The notes under the pieces are model-generated. The model ran no database searches, was not told where the DNA came from, and saw only the letters and a program-made list of their open reading frames with translations. The position numbers were made by a program, and so were the translations under genes. A stretch of DNA of 64,000 nt from Microbispora rosea subsp. aerata. GTDB lineage: Bacteria; Actinomycetota; Actinomycetes; Streptosporangiales; Streptosporangiaceae. The stretch covers positions 62,001 to 126,000 of the forward strand of contig NZ_BMPY01000016.1 in the NCBI RefSeq assembly GCF_014647835.1. The letters run 5' to 3'. This document shows, one piece after another, positions 1 through 8,176 of this stretch (the stretch's first letter is position 1; the number at the start of each line of letters is the position of its first letter).

Positions 1-338
1 CGATCGGGCAGCAGCGCCGCGCACGCGAGGGCGTGCGGGCCGCCTCCGGATCGCCCGATCACGGCGAAGCGGCCGATCCCCAGCGCGTCGGCGATGGCGG
101 CCACATCCTCGGCGACGTCCGCCACCGTCCTGCCGATCTTGCGATCGGACAGGCCGTACCCGGGCCGGTCGTAGGTGATGAGCCTGACCCCGAGCCGATA
201 CAGCACCGAAGCCCTCGGGTACGGCCCGAGCCTGCTGCCCGGCGTGCCGTGCAGCAGGAAAACCGGGGTCCCCTCCGGTTCGCCTTTCTCCTCGACTGCG
301 AGCGTCCGTCCGTCATGGGCCTGCACGATCGTCGTCAA
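1..338 (-). CDS. alpha/beta hydrolase, N-terminal part (runs off the window)
   Basis: About 112 N-terminal residues of an alpha/beta-hydrolase-fold enzyme. The start is a TTG at 338, chosen because GGGGAGGTG lies just upstream and the hydrolase fold begins at once. Visible are the strand-turn LLHGTPGSR that supplies the oxyanion hole, the DRPGYGLSD motif typical of small esterase/epoxide-hydrolase-like members, and the nucleophile elbow GRSGGG with the catalytic Ser near residue 98. The acid and His of the triad lie beyond the window edge, so the substrate cannot be inferred. It is transcribed in the same direction as the methyltransferase gene upstream, with about 150 bp between them. Confidence 0.8.
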   Translation of the reverse strand, partial: MTTIVQAHDGRTLAVEEKGEPEGTPVFLLHGTPGSRLGPYPRASVLYRLGVRLITYDRPGYGLSDRKIGRTVADVAEDVAAIADALGIGRFAVIGRSGGGPHALACAALLPD

Positions 339-495
339 GGCACCTCCCCGTCTTTACTGCGATTTTCCCCACCTCGCGGTGTTTTCCATCGCAATCGCCC
401 TCCGGCATCGGGAAATACCCATTGCCGGAGAGGCAGGAGAAGCGCGGTCGGCAGTGCCGGGCCGGGGAGGATCGGGGTACCCCGAGACCTTTAGG

Positions 496-2394
496 TCAAT
501 CGAGTCGCAGGGTGCCGTCGAACAGGCCGTCGAAGCCGGCCGCGACCAGGGTCTCGCTCATCTCCCGCGCGGCCCGCATCGCGTCCTCGAATTCGAGCAG
601 CTTGCGGAACGCCTCGCCGTACCTGCGCTGCTCCTCGACGGCGAGACGGGGAAGCTGCGCACGGCGGGGGTCGAAGCGCATCGAGGAGCCGAGCCTGGTC
701 GAGGTGCCGCCGGCCGCGCGCAGGCACCCGGCGAGGAAATGCGGGTCGAGCCGTTCCGGGTCGGCCCGCAGGAGCAGGAGCTGGGCGCCCAGCACCGCGC
801 CCGGCTCCGTCATCACGCGCGGGACCGGGCCGCTTCCCGCGATGAGCGGCGCGACCACATCTCCGGCCTCGATCCGCACCTGGCCCGTCACGTCGGACGT
901 ACGGCCGCTCGCGGGCCGGCCCAGCAGCAGATCCTCTGCCGTGAGCATCGGCAGGTCGCCCTCGTTCGGCATCTTGAGCGGACCCTGCATGATCACCACC
1001 ACACCCGCGCGGACGAGCTCGCCGACGGTCGTCATCGGCAGTTCCTTGCGCCCGCCGGCCACCAGCCTGGGCAGCCCGGCGCCGAGGTCGCGCAGCAGCG
1101 CCTCGGTGCGTTCCCGGACGGCCGCGTAACCCGCCGGGTCGGGTTGCTCCGGCGACACCACCCGATGGCCGGTGCTCAGGTCCACCTCCTCATCGAGCAG
1201 GTCGATGATCCTCACGCTGGCGCTGCCCGCGGGCAGCTCGGCGCCCTCGGCGAACGCCTGCCACGCCTTTTCCGCCAGGTCGAGATCCCCGCCCGCGTTG
1301 ACCATCAGCACGTCGGACGGCGGGTTGTCCCCCGGCGCGGGACGGCGCAGCACCCACAGGTCGGGCGCGCCGCTGGAGGCGGGAGCGGCTCCCGGAGAAA
1401 GCGTGATGACCGCCCTCAGCGCGCCCGCGCGCAGGAGGTTGCCCCGAATCCGCCTGCCGGGGCGCCGGGCGGCCGCGGTGCCCGGCATCATGATGACCAC
1501 CAGGCCGCCGGGTTTCACGTGGGAGAGGCAGTGCTGCACCCAGGCCAGCTCCGACTCGCCACGCGGCGGCAGGCCGTACTCCCACCGGGGGTCGCTGGTC
1601 AGCTCCTCGTATCCCCATCCGCGCTCGTTGAACGGCGGGTTGCAGACCACCACGTCGGCGAGTTCGCCGGGGAAGGCGTCGGCCCGTAGCGAGTCGCCCG
1701 CCATGACGGTGCCCGCGGCGTCCGCGAACCGCAGGCAGATCCCGGCCAACCGCGCCGCGCTCTCGTTGAGCTCCTGGCCGAGGGCGCGCGCCGCTCCGGA
1801 GGCGAGCAGCAGCGTGCCGATCCCGCACGCGGGGTCGAGGACCGTCGCACCGGCGGTGCCGCCGAGCCTGGCCATCAGCTCGGCGACGGGACGGGGGGTG
1901 GCCAGCAGCCTGCGCGAATGCAGCTCTACGTAGCGGTCGCAGATGCCCCGGAAGGTCGCCGCGGGCCCCTCGGCCTCGCCCACCTCGACGATGGCCCTGA
2001 CCAGGCTGGCGTCCATCACGACCCCCTCGGGCGGGGCCTCGGGCAGCCGCTCGAGCAGGGAGCCGTCGCCGCGCTCACGCCAGCCGCCCGGATCATCCCG
2101 AAGTGACAGCAGCAGCGTTCCCGCATAGGCGACGGCGTCGCCCAACCGGATGTCGTCGGTGCTGGCCCGCAGCCGCTGCCAGAGCCGCTCGACCGGCGCG
2201 ACCTCGACGTACCGGCCGTGGCGGCGCAGCCACGCCTCGACCTCCGCGAGCGAGAAGGCCGGGCTGCTCGCCGTGCCTCCGACCGGCTGCGGGAAGTCCT
2301 CGAACCGCTTGCGCCAGTTGCTCACCGCGGCCCTGCCCACGTCGGCCAGTCGCGCGATGTCGGCCGCGTTGACCGTGACGTCCTCAGGCCTCAT
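496..2394 (-). CDS. adenine-N6 DNA methyltransferase fused to an HsdS-like specificity domain
   Basis: A 632-residue protein in three parts. Residues 1-60 are a small helix-turn-helix of the excisionase/MerR type (ADIARLADVGRAAVSNWRKR). Residues about 150-430 are a gamma-class N6-adenine methyltransferase, with SAM motif I DPACGIGT near 187 and catalytic motif IV NPPF near 252. The last 200 residues resemble half of a type I S subunit: a target-recognition stretch with VVAPLIAGSGPVPRV, then a helical tail containing the PRLAVEEQRRYGEAFRKL pattern. No helicase or nuclease domain is present, so it should act as a solitary methylase or with a partner in trans. ATG 2394 is preferred because GGAGGAACG precedes it. 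An in-frame start at 2505 would translate a 15-bp tandem repeat. The divergent gene at 2752 is the obvious candidate partner. Confidence 0.87.
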   Translation of the reverse strand: MRPEDVTVNAADIARLADVGRAAVSNWRKRFEDFPQPVGGTASSPAFSLAEVEAWLRRHGRYVEVAPVERLWQRLRASTDDIRLGDAVAYAGTLLLSLRDDPGGWRERGDGSLLERLPEAPPEGVVMDASLVRAIVEVGEAEGPAATFRGICDRYVELHSRRLLATPRPVAELMARLGGTAGATVLDPACGIGTLLLASGAARALGQELNESAARLAGICLRFADAAGTVMAGDSLRADAFPGELADVVVCNPPFNERGWGYEELTSDPRWEYGLPPRGESELAWVQHCLSHVKPGGLVVIMMPGTAAARRPGRRIRGNLLRAGALRAVITLSPGAAPASSGAPDLWVLRRPAPGDNPPSDVLMVNAGGDLDLAEKAWQAFAEGAELPAGSASVRIIDLLDEEVDLSTGHRVVSPEQPDPAGYAAVRERTEALLRDLGAGLPRLVAGGRKELPMTTVGELVRAGVVVIMQGPLKMPNEGDLPMLTAEDLLLGRPASGRTSDVTGQVRIEAGDVVAPLIAGSGPVPRVMTEPGAVLGAQLLLLRADPERLDPHFLAGCLRAAGGTSTRLGSSMRFDPRRAQLPRLAVEEQRRYGEAFRKLLEFEDAMRAAREMSETLVAAGFDGLFDGTLRLD

Positions 2395-2405
2395 CGTCGT
2401 TCCTC

Positions 2406-2480
2406 CGGAACCCTGCCTTACGGAACCCTGCCCTCTGAAAACCTGCCCTCTGAAACCCTGCCCGCTGAAAACCTGCGCTC
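2406..2480 (-). repeat. five tandem 15-bp repeats in the methyltransferase leader
   Basis: Five consecutive 15-bp units, consensus TGAAACCCTGCCCTC on the plus strand, with units starting at 2406, 2421, 2436, 2451 and 2466. The array abuts the ribosome site of the methyltransferase. Because the unit is five codons long the array stays in frame with that gene, and if translated from 2505 would read as a GQGFR-type pentapeptide repeat. It is more likely untranslated leader; copy number could vary between strains. Confidence 0.85.
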
Positions 2481-2713
2481 GCCCGGCGAAGCCACTGCTC
2501 GGCACACATGCCGTCCATCCGGGTGAACCCCCGCAGATATTTCCCGATCATCAGCATGCCCGGTTCACACGACTCCCGGCGGGTGCCGCCAGCTCAGCGA
2601 AATCGTCCCCCACCCTATCCGAGAACCCTCCCCCTGGCACAGCACGGGACGATTCATTTGTTTAGCGTGTTCACAATGCACTGCTCCACACGTCCTTGTT
2701 ACGCTGCCATGTC

Positions 2714-2727
2714 CGGAAACGTTTCCG
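2714..2727. promoter_or_regulatory. perfect 14-bp palindrome, LacI-family-like operator
   Basis: CGGAAACGTTTCCG is a perfect inverted repeat with the central CG typical of LacI/GalR operators. It lies in the 357-bp gap between the divergent methyltransferase and the gene at 2752, 25 bp before the latter's ATG, so a bound protein would block that gene and perhaps both. The rest of the gap is relatively AT-rich around 2640-2710 (TTTGTTTAGCGTGTTCACAA), which suits a promoter. No cognate regulator is nearby. Confidence 0.55.
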
Positions 2728-2751
2728 TCGCCCCCACGGAAGGATCGACTC

Positions 2752-4665
2752 ATGGCACCGACGCTGCTGTACCAGGCGCTCCTGCGGGATCCCGGGCGGC
2801 CGATCTGGGTGCGGTTGCACCGCGTCTTCTCCGCCTGGGTGCAGACCATGGGTTTCCCGCCGCCGGACGCCGGAAGGCCGCGGACCGAGCACGAGCACGC
2901 GGGGGCCCGCCTGGTGATGGAGCGGCGCTCCGGGTGCGGGCGGTACGTCCTCGAGGAACCGCTGGACGACGGACGGCTGCGCACCAAGGCCGTGTTCCTC
3001 GACGGCGCCCCCGGCTGGGTCCTGGTCACGGTCGAGCAGTACGGGGGCATTCGCCCGGCGAACGCCCAGGCTCCCGGATTCGTCCCCGCGTACCTGCGCA
3101 CCGCGCGCATCACCGACGGCGGGATTCACCTGGTGGACCGCGCGGAGGTGGTGGCCGACGACGAAGTGAACCGCTTCCTGCGGGTCCTGACCGAGCCGAG
3201 GCGCCGGGTCCCCGTCGTGGTGGTGACACCCGGCCGCGATGGTGAGAACGCCGCGCGGGCCGACCGGCTGGCGGAGGCGACGGCCGGTGCGGGAGTGGTC
3301 GTCCGGCTGGCGGACAGGCTCGCGGAGAACCTCTTCAACCGCCTGGTGGGGGGCGAGCTGGGCGTGTACGGCGGCGCGATCCGCACCTACACCGCCCCCT
3401 TCGACCCCGCGAGCGAGCGCAGTCCCTACCGGCACCCGCCGATGAGATTCGCGAAGTTACGCGAGGAGGGCGCGCTGGAGAAGATCGCCGACGGTGTGAT
3501 CGGCCGTGCCTCCGCCGTGGACCTGCCTCCCGAGGTCAGGCAGTCCCTGCCGGTCGTGCTGCGGGTCCTCGCGGGCCGCGCGGACGCCGCGGAGCTGGAC
3601 GGGGCGATGACGCCGCGTCGCACGCCCGTCGACCCCGCCCGGGAGGAGCTGCGGCGCAAGATGATGGCGCTGACCGTCCGCCCCCGGCCCCCGGCGCCCC
3701 CGGTTCCGCCCGAGCCCGAACCGGTTCCCGAAGCGGCTTCGGAGCCGGTTTCCAAGCCGGTTTCCGAGCCCGAGCCGGAGCCGGTCGCAGTGGACACCGC
3801 CCGGCCCGGCGAGACGCCCGGCCCCGATCTCGCGCATCGGGTGGCCGAGATGGTGGTCAAGGCCGTGCGCCAGGAACTGGACACCGCGCTCGGCCTGGCC
3901 GCGGGGACCGATTCCAGCCGTGACGTGCTGCGGGAGGTCCGCACCCTGGGCCTGCATCTGGCCGGGCTCCGCGACCTGCTCGTCTCCCCCGCGCCGAGCG
4001 GGGCGCACGACGACCTGCGCGTCGCCCACGAGCTGCTGCGGGAGGAGTACGCCGAGGCCGTCGCCACCACCCGCAAGCTGGAGGAGCGGGTCCGATGGCT
4101 GGAGCGCGCCCTCGCCGAGTCGGGGCATCCCGTCTACGGCGTCCCGACGCCCGAGGAGCCCTTCACGCCCACGAGCCTCGCCGAGGCCCTGGTCGAGGCC
4201 CGCGCCCGCCTGACCCACCTCGTCGTCGGCCCGACCGACGCGAGCGCGGTCCGGCTCGACCACGCCGACCCGGTGCTCAGCCGTACGTGGGCGGCCAAGG
4301 CGTGGGACGCGCTGCTCGCGCTGGACGACTTCGCCCGCGCCCGATCCTCCGGCGAGTTCTCCGGCGGCTTCCACGACTGGTGCGCCGGCGGCTCAGGCGG
4401 GCGGCGCGTGATCCCGACCGGGATGCTCGCGATGCGCGAATCGGCGTCGGTCACCGGCAACGCCAAATTCAGCCAGCCGCGCACCTTCCCCGTCCCCGCC
4501 GAGGTGCATCCCAGTGGAAAGATCCTCATGGAGGCCCACGTCAAGCTGCGCGCCGTCGGATACCCGGCGCCGCGGATGTACTTTCACGACGACTCGGGCG
4601 GCGCGACCGGCAAGGTCTACATCGGCTACCTCGGCGACCATCTTCCGAACACCCGGACCAACTGA
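2752..4665 (+). CDS. large multidomain protein of unknown function, divergent from the methyltransferase
   Basis: 637 residues; I do not recognise a named family. Residues 1-290 form a mixed alpha/beta region with a strand-rich core (RVPVVVVTPGRDGENAARAD, then LGVYGGAIRTY). Residues 300-355 are a disordered Pro/Glu/Val linker with SEPVSKPVSEPEPEP repeats. Residues 360-465 are largely helical, with a coiled coil near 420-465 (EEYAEAVATTRKLEERVRWL). The final 130 residues form a compact domain ending KILMEAHVKLRAVGYPAPRM, then YFHDDSGG and KVYIGYLGDHLPNT. There is no signal peptide or membrane segment, so it is cytoplasmic. ATG 2752 has GGAAGGA upstream. Position opposite a methylase and the modular plan with a coiled-coil centre would suit a defence effector or sensor, but that is inference only. 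Confidence 0.7.
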   Translation: MAPTLLYQALLRDPGRPIWVRLHRVFSAWVQTMGFPPPDAGRPRTEHEHAGARLVMERRSGCGRYVLEEPLDDGRLRTKAVFLDGAPGWVLVTVEQYGGIRPANAQAPGFVPAYLRTARITDGGIHLVDRAEVVADDEVNRFLRVLTEPRRRVPVVVVTPGRDGENAARADRLAEATAGAGVVVRLADRLAENLFNRLVGGELGVYGGAIRTYTAPFDPASERSPYRHPPMRFAKLREEGALEKIADGVIGRASAVDLPPEVRQSLPVVLRVLAGRADAAELDGAMTPRRTPVDPAREELRRKMMALTVRPRPPAPPVPPEPEPVPEAASEPVSKPVSEPEPEPVAVDTARPGETPGPDLAHRVAEMVVKAVRQELDTALGLAAGTDSSRDVLREVRTLGLHLAGLRDLLVSPAPSGAHDDLRVAHELLREEYAEAVATTRKLEERVRWLERALAESGHPVYGVPTPEEPFTPTSLAEALVEARARLTHLVVGPTDASAVRLDHADPVLSRTWAAKAWDALLALDDFARARSSGEFSGGFHDWCAGGSGGRRVIPTGMLAMRESASVTGNAKFSQPRTFPVPAEVHPSGKILMEAHVKLRAVGYPAPRMYFHDDSGGATGKVYIGYLGDHLPNTRTN

Positions 4666-4746
4666 CAAGCGCCCGCATGGAACGGGCCGGTCCCCTTCGG
4701 CGGCCCCTACGGTGCCCGCGCCCCGCTGCGGCCGGCCGACCAGGGC

Positions 4747-6531
4747 TCACACCGGGGCGGCATGCCGGTAACCCCGCAGGTCCACCGAGGCGATGATCTT
4801 CTTGTAGCCCTCTTCGTCCTCCGGGTGGGCGCTCAGCACGTAGAAGGCCACCTCCGACTCCGGCAGGTACCAGACCAGCATCGTGTACGCGAGGTTGACC
4901 TCGCAGGCCACCTGCCACGACCGGTAGTACGCCTTCCTGCCGTCACGCATCCTCGCCAGGCCCGACTCGACGAGCCGCGATGCGTACGCGTCGACGCCGT
5001 AGTAGAGCCCGCCGGGCTCGTCGGACGAACCGTAGGGGTTGCGGACCACGCTGCCGCCCGCCAGGCAGGGGACGTGCTGGCCCCAGAGGAAGCCGAACTC
5101 GTCGTCCTGGATGCCGAACCCCGGCCAGTCGTCCTTCTTCGACCCGAGCTGGATCACCATGGAGTCGGGGCGGCAGTAGAAGTCCCAGGGACCGTCCACT
5201 CCGGCCGACCGCGGCGACTCGACGCATGCCTGGCTGTCCGCGACACCGGTCATCCGCCAGCCCTTCGGCAGGGTGAACGTGATGCCCTGGAACGACACCC
5301 TCGTGCCCTTGGCTTTGGGCTTGTTCTTCGGGCTCGGTGGCGGGGAGGGCGTGGAGGTCACGGTGAACGTGGTGGCGGGGACCGGCGAGACGGACGCGGG
5401 GGTGGGGGCCGCCATCTCGGCCACGGGCATGGAACGTTCCCGGCCCGAGACGGACGAGGCGATGATTGCGGTCACCACGATCAGGGTCACGGCCGCGGCC
5501 GTCGCGATGTACGCGTGCACCCAGTTCGGGCCGGTACGCGGAGCGGCGACCACCGCCGGGGCCGCGGCCGGGAGCGTTCCAGGATCGCTCTTCCCCGGCT
5601 CTTCCGTCACGGTCTCGCGGCGCGGGGGGACGGCCGGCGTGGGCCACTCGGGGGTCTCCTGCCCGGGCAGCACCCACGTGCGCTGAATCAAGGCGGTGAC
5701 GTCCGGCCGCTCCTCCTCGTCCTCCACCCCACGCCAGGCCGCGGTCACCTCGGCGAGCACCTGCTCGGCCGTGGGCCGCGCCGCCGGGTCCTTGGCCAGC
5801 GCACGGCGCACCAGGTCGCGCAGCGCTTCGGGGACCGGTCTGACGTCCGGCGTCTCCTCGCGCACCCGGTAGGCCAGGATCTCCGGCCGGCCCGTGCCGT
5901 ACGGCGGCTCGCCCGTGGTGGCCCAGAGCACGAGCAGCGCCCAGCCGTACACGTCGGCGGGCGTGCCCGCGCCACCGCCGCCATACTCCTCGGGGCTGAT
6001 CCAGCCGGGTGAGCCGACGAGCGTGCCGGTATGGGTCATGGAGGTCTCGTCCAGGACCTTGGCGATCCCGAAATCGATGAGCCGGGGACCGTCCGGCGAC
6101 AAGATCACGTTCGAGGGCTTGAGGTCTCGGTGGACGACACCGGCGGCGTGCATGGCGATCAGGGCCTCGGCCAGCCCCGCCGCCAGGCCGTACAGCGCGT
6201 CACCGGACAGCGGCCCGTCGGCCCGCACGTGCTGCTCCAGTGTGGGGCCGGGGACGAACTCGGTGGCGAGCCAGGGGCGTTCGGTGCCGGGATCCGCGGC
6301 GAGCACACGGGCGACGCAGGCGCCCTCGACCCCGGTCAGCACGGAGACCTCCCTGCTGAAGCGGCGCCGGAACTCCAGGTCGACCGACAGCGCCTCGTGC
6401 ACCAGCTTGACCGCCACCCGCCGCCCCGAGGCGTCGACGGCGTAGACCACACCCATGCCCCCGGCGCCGAGCCGGCCGACGACCCGGTATGGGCCGATCT
6501 CGTGGGGATCGCCCGCCAAAAGCGGCTGCAC
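4747..6531 (-). CDS. transmembrane Ser/Thr protein kinase with extracellular sensor domain
   Basis: 594 residues from the GTG at 6531, which has GGAGGG upstream and begins VQPLLAGDPHEIGPYRVV, a common start in actinobacterial kinases; an ATG at 6555 lacks a ribosome site. A complete Hanks-type kinase domain occupies about residues 10-270: Gly loop GRLGAGGMGVVY, ATP-binding Lys in VAVKLVHEAL, catalytic loop HRDLKPSN, magnesium loop DFGIAK, and the SPGWISPEE activation segment. A Pro-rich juxtamembrane stretch leads to one membrane helix near 333-358. The outer part is a Ser/Thr/Pro linker followed by about 180 residues with four or more cysteines. No PASTA repeats, so muropeptide sensing is not indicated; the ligand is unknown. 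Confidence 0.9.
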   Translation of the reverse strand: MQPLLAGDPHEIGPYRVVGRLGAGGMGVVYAVDASGRRVAVKLVHEALSVDLEFRRRFSREVSVLTGVEGACVARVLAADPGTERPWLATEFVPGPTLEQHVRADGPLSGDALYGLAAGLAEALIAMHAAGVVHRDLKPSNVILSPDGPRLIDFGIAKVLDETSMTHTGTLVGSPGWISPEEYGGGGAGTPADVYGWALLVLWATTGEPPYGTGRPEILAYRVREETPDVRPVPEALRDLVRRALAKDPAARPTAEQVLAEVTAAWRGVEDEEERPDVTALIQRTWVLPGQETPEWPTPAVPPRRETVTEEPGKSDPGTLPAAAPAVVAAPRTGPNWVHAYIATAAAVTLIVVTAIIASSVSGRERSMPVAEMAAPTPASVSPVPATTFTVTSTPSPPPSPKNKPKAKGTRVSFQGITFTLPKGWRMTGVADSQACVESPRSAGVDGPWDFYCRPDSMVIQLGSKKDDWPGFGIQDDEFGFLWGQHVPCLAGGSVVRNPYGSSDEPGGLYYGVDAYASRLVESGLARMRDGRKAYYRSWQVACEVNLAYTMLVWYLPESEVAFYVLSAHPEDEEGYKKIIASVDLRGYRHAAPV

Positions 6532-6706
6532 ACACCCTCCGTGGTGATCTCGCATTGCGTGGGGGCGATTCAACCAGATTCTCCGCCCTGTTGGCCACGA
6601 CAGCACCATAACGCGCAAAGCAAGCGACAGATGCAAACAATTTGTGTGTTCTATTCACATGTGCTCTACTGTCTTCACCCGTCTCCACGGAGTGACGGAT
6701 GAGGAA

Positions 6707-6720
6707 GGAGAGCGCTCCCC
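6707..6720. promoter_or_regulatory. CebR/LacI-like operator overlapping a ribosome site
   Basis: GGAGAGCGCTCCCC differs by one symmetric position from the CebR-type palindrome seen before both LPMO genes. It overlaps the AAGGAG ribosome site and ends exactly at the GTG of the 6721 gene. The remaining 190-bp divergent gap is AT-rich around 6640-6665, which is likely promoter. May be fortuitous, since the ribosome site itself contributes half of the palindrome. Confidence 0.35.
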
Positions 6721-7374
6721 GTGCACCGGAATCCGCAGCAGCCGTACCCTCACCAGCCATACGCGCAGCCGTACCAGCCGACGGTGATCGTGCAGAAGAA
6801 GGGCAACGGCTGCCTCAAGGCCGTGCTCGCCGGCGCGGCCGTGTTCATGATCCTGGTCATCGTCGGTGTCGTTCTCGGCAGCCGGGGTGGCGACTCCCGG
6901 GTCGGCGTCAGCGACAGTCCCGGGGAGACCGCCCAGGCCGCCGAGCCCCGCACGTCCCGGATTCCGCGGGCGGCCCACCTTCCCGGGCTGGGTGAGGTCG
7001 TCAAGGACGGCAAGTTCGCCTTCAAGGTCACCAAGGTCGAGAAGGGGCTGTCCCAGGTCGGCACGGGCTTCACGGCCCACAAGGCGCAGGGACAGTACGT
7101 CCTGGTGCACCTGACCGTGAAGAACATCGGCGACGAGGCTCAGATGTTCACCGACTCGGCGCAGAAGCTCATCGACGCCAAGGGCCGCACGTTCGACGCC
7201 GACTCCGGCGCGGCCATCTGGCTGCCGGACTCCAACGCGTTCCTGGAGAACATCAACCCCGGCAACAGCGTCAACGGGATCCTGGTCTTCGACGTGCCGG
7301 AGAGCCTCACCCTCAAGGCCGTCGAACTGCACGACTCGATCTTCTCCGCCGGCGTCACGGTGTCCCTGAAGTGA
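6721..7374 (+). CDS. membrane-anchored DUF4352-type protein
   Basis: 217 residues, GTG start with GGAAGGAG upstream. The N-terminus is a cytoplasmic Gln/Pro/Tyr tail (QQPYPHQPYAQPYQP), then one membrane helix at about 33-53 (LKAVLAGAAVFMILVIVGVV), a short linker, and an extracellular immunoglobulin-like domain from residue 95. That domain has the DUF4352 signature, including VLVHLTVKNIGDEAQ and an acidic C-terminal strand pair. Members are cell-surface proteins of unknown role. The gene is divergent from the kinase at 4747, so it could be its substrate or share its stimulus; this is inference from position. Confidence 0.8.
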   Translation: MHRNPQQPYPHQPYAQPYQPTVIVQKKGNGCLKAVLAGAAVFMILVIVGVVLGSRGGDSRVGVSDSPGETAQAAEPRTSRIPRAAHLPGLGEVVKDGKFAFKVTKVEKGLSQVGTGFTAHKAQGQYVLVHLTVKNIGDEAQMFTDSAQKLIDAKGRTFDADSGAAIWLPDSNAFLENINPGNSVNGILVFDVPESLTLKAVELHDSIFSAGVTVSLK

Positions 7375-7493
7375 GCGAGTGCACGCGCCTCGCCGCCCCC
7401 CGGCTCCGCGTCCTCGGCCGTCTCCTTCGCGAGGCGACCGGGACCGCGCCGGACAACCCCACCGGTTATCCCTGATCCCCCACGAGGAGAAAC

Positions 7494-8093
7494 ATGTTCC
7501 GCCGCATGCTCGCCGTGTTCACCCTGACCGCCGCCGCGCTCACCACTCCCGCCACCGCGCAGGCCGACACCAGGTTCCGCGGCAAGGGCGACGACGTCGT
7601 GCGCATCCACACGACGACCAAGCCCGGCGTCATCCGTTTCACGCACAACGGCGAGTCGAACTTCATCGTCCACACCGTCGACCGCCGGGGGAAGACGAGC
7701 GAGTACCTGGTCAACGAGATCGGCCCGTACGACGGGACCGTCCTGTACAACGACTACGGCACCAAGGGCACGAGCGGCCTCGCGATCAAGGCCGACGGGT
7801 CCTGGACGGCGACCTTCATGCCGCTGAGCAAGGCACGCTGCTGGTGCGCCGCGACCATCCGCGGCCGGGGCGACCAGGTGCTCAAGCTCTCCCCCACCCG
7901 GGGCCTGCGCACGATGCGGGCCACGCACGCCGGCGAGGCCAACTTCATCGTGCACGCCTATACGCGGCCGGGTTCCTTCTCCGACCTGCTGGTCAACGAG
8001 ATCGGCCGATACAAGGGCAAGGTGCTGCTGCCCACGGGCACCCGTCTCGTCACCGTCCACGCCGACGGACCCTGGACCCTCACGCGACGCTGA
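7494..8093 (+). CDS. secreted protein with two copies of an ~80-residue beta domain
   Basis: 199 residues with a classical signal peptide (MFRRMLAVF then alanine-rich, cleavage near TAQA-DT around residue 24). The mature part is an internal duplication: residues about 26-108 and 112-197 share the pattern F.G.GD.V, then HxGExNFIVH, YLVNEIG or LLVNEIG, and a final ADGxW strand. Two cysteines in the linker (RCWCAA) may form a disulphide. No enzymatic motif is visible; similar tandem beta domains occur in actinobacterial secreted proteins of unknown role. The start has GAGGAG upstream. It is monocistronic, 119 bp after the DUF4352 gene. Confidence 0.8.
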   Translation: MFRRMLAVFTLTAAALTTPATAQADTRFRGKGDDVVRIHTTTKPGVIRFTHNGESNFIVHTVDRRGKTSEYLVNEIGPYDGTVLYNDYGTKGTSGLAIKADGSWTATFMPLSKARCWCAATIRGRGDQVLKLSPTRGLRTMRATHAGEANFIVHAYTRPGSFSDLLVNEIGRYKGKVLLPTGTRLVTVHADGPWTLTRR

Positions 8094-8117
8094 CGCGCGA
8101 CCGGGCGGGGCGAGTGC

Positions 8118-8149
8118 CGATGGTGCGGTTGCGTACGGCCGCACCTCGG
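8118..8149. terminator. hairpin between converging genes
   Basis: CCGA-GGTGCGG pairs with CCGCACC-TCGG around a ten-base loop, with one bulged T. It sits between the ends of the secreted protein gene and the MazG-like gene and could stop transcription from both sides. No U-tract, as is usual in these genomes. Confidence 0.5.
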
Positions 8150-8176
8150 CTGCCACACCCCGGAACCGCGCCGTGA

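Noticed and set aside
496-4665. BREX, DISARM or Pgl system
   Set aside because: No PglZ, BrxL, helicase, phospholipase-D or kinase partner directly accompanies the methylase; the kinase at 4747 is a membrane receptor type.
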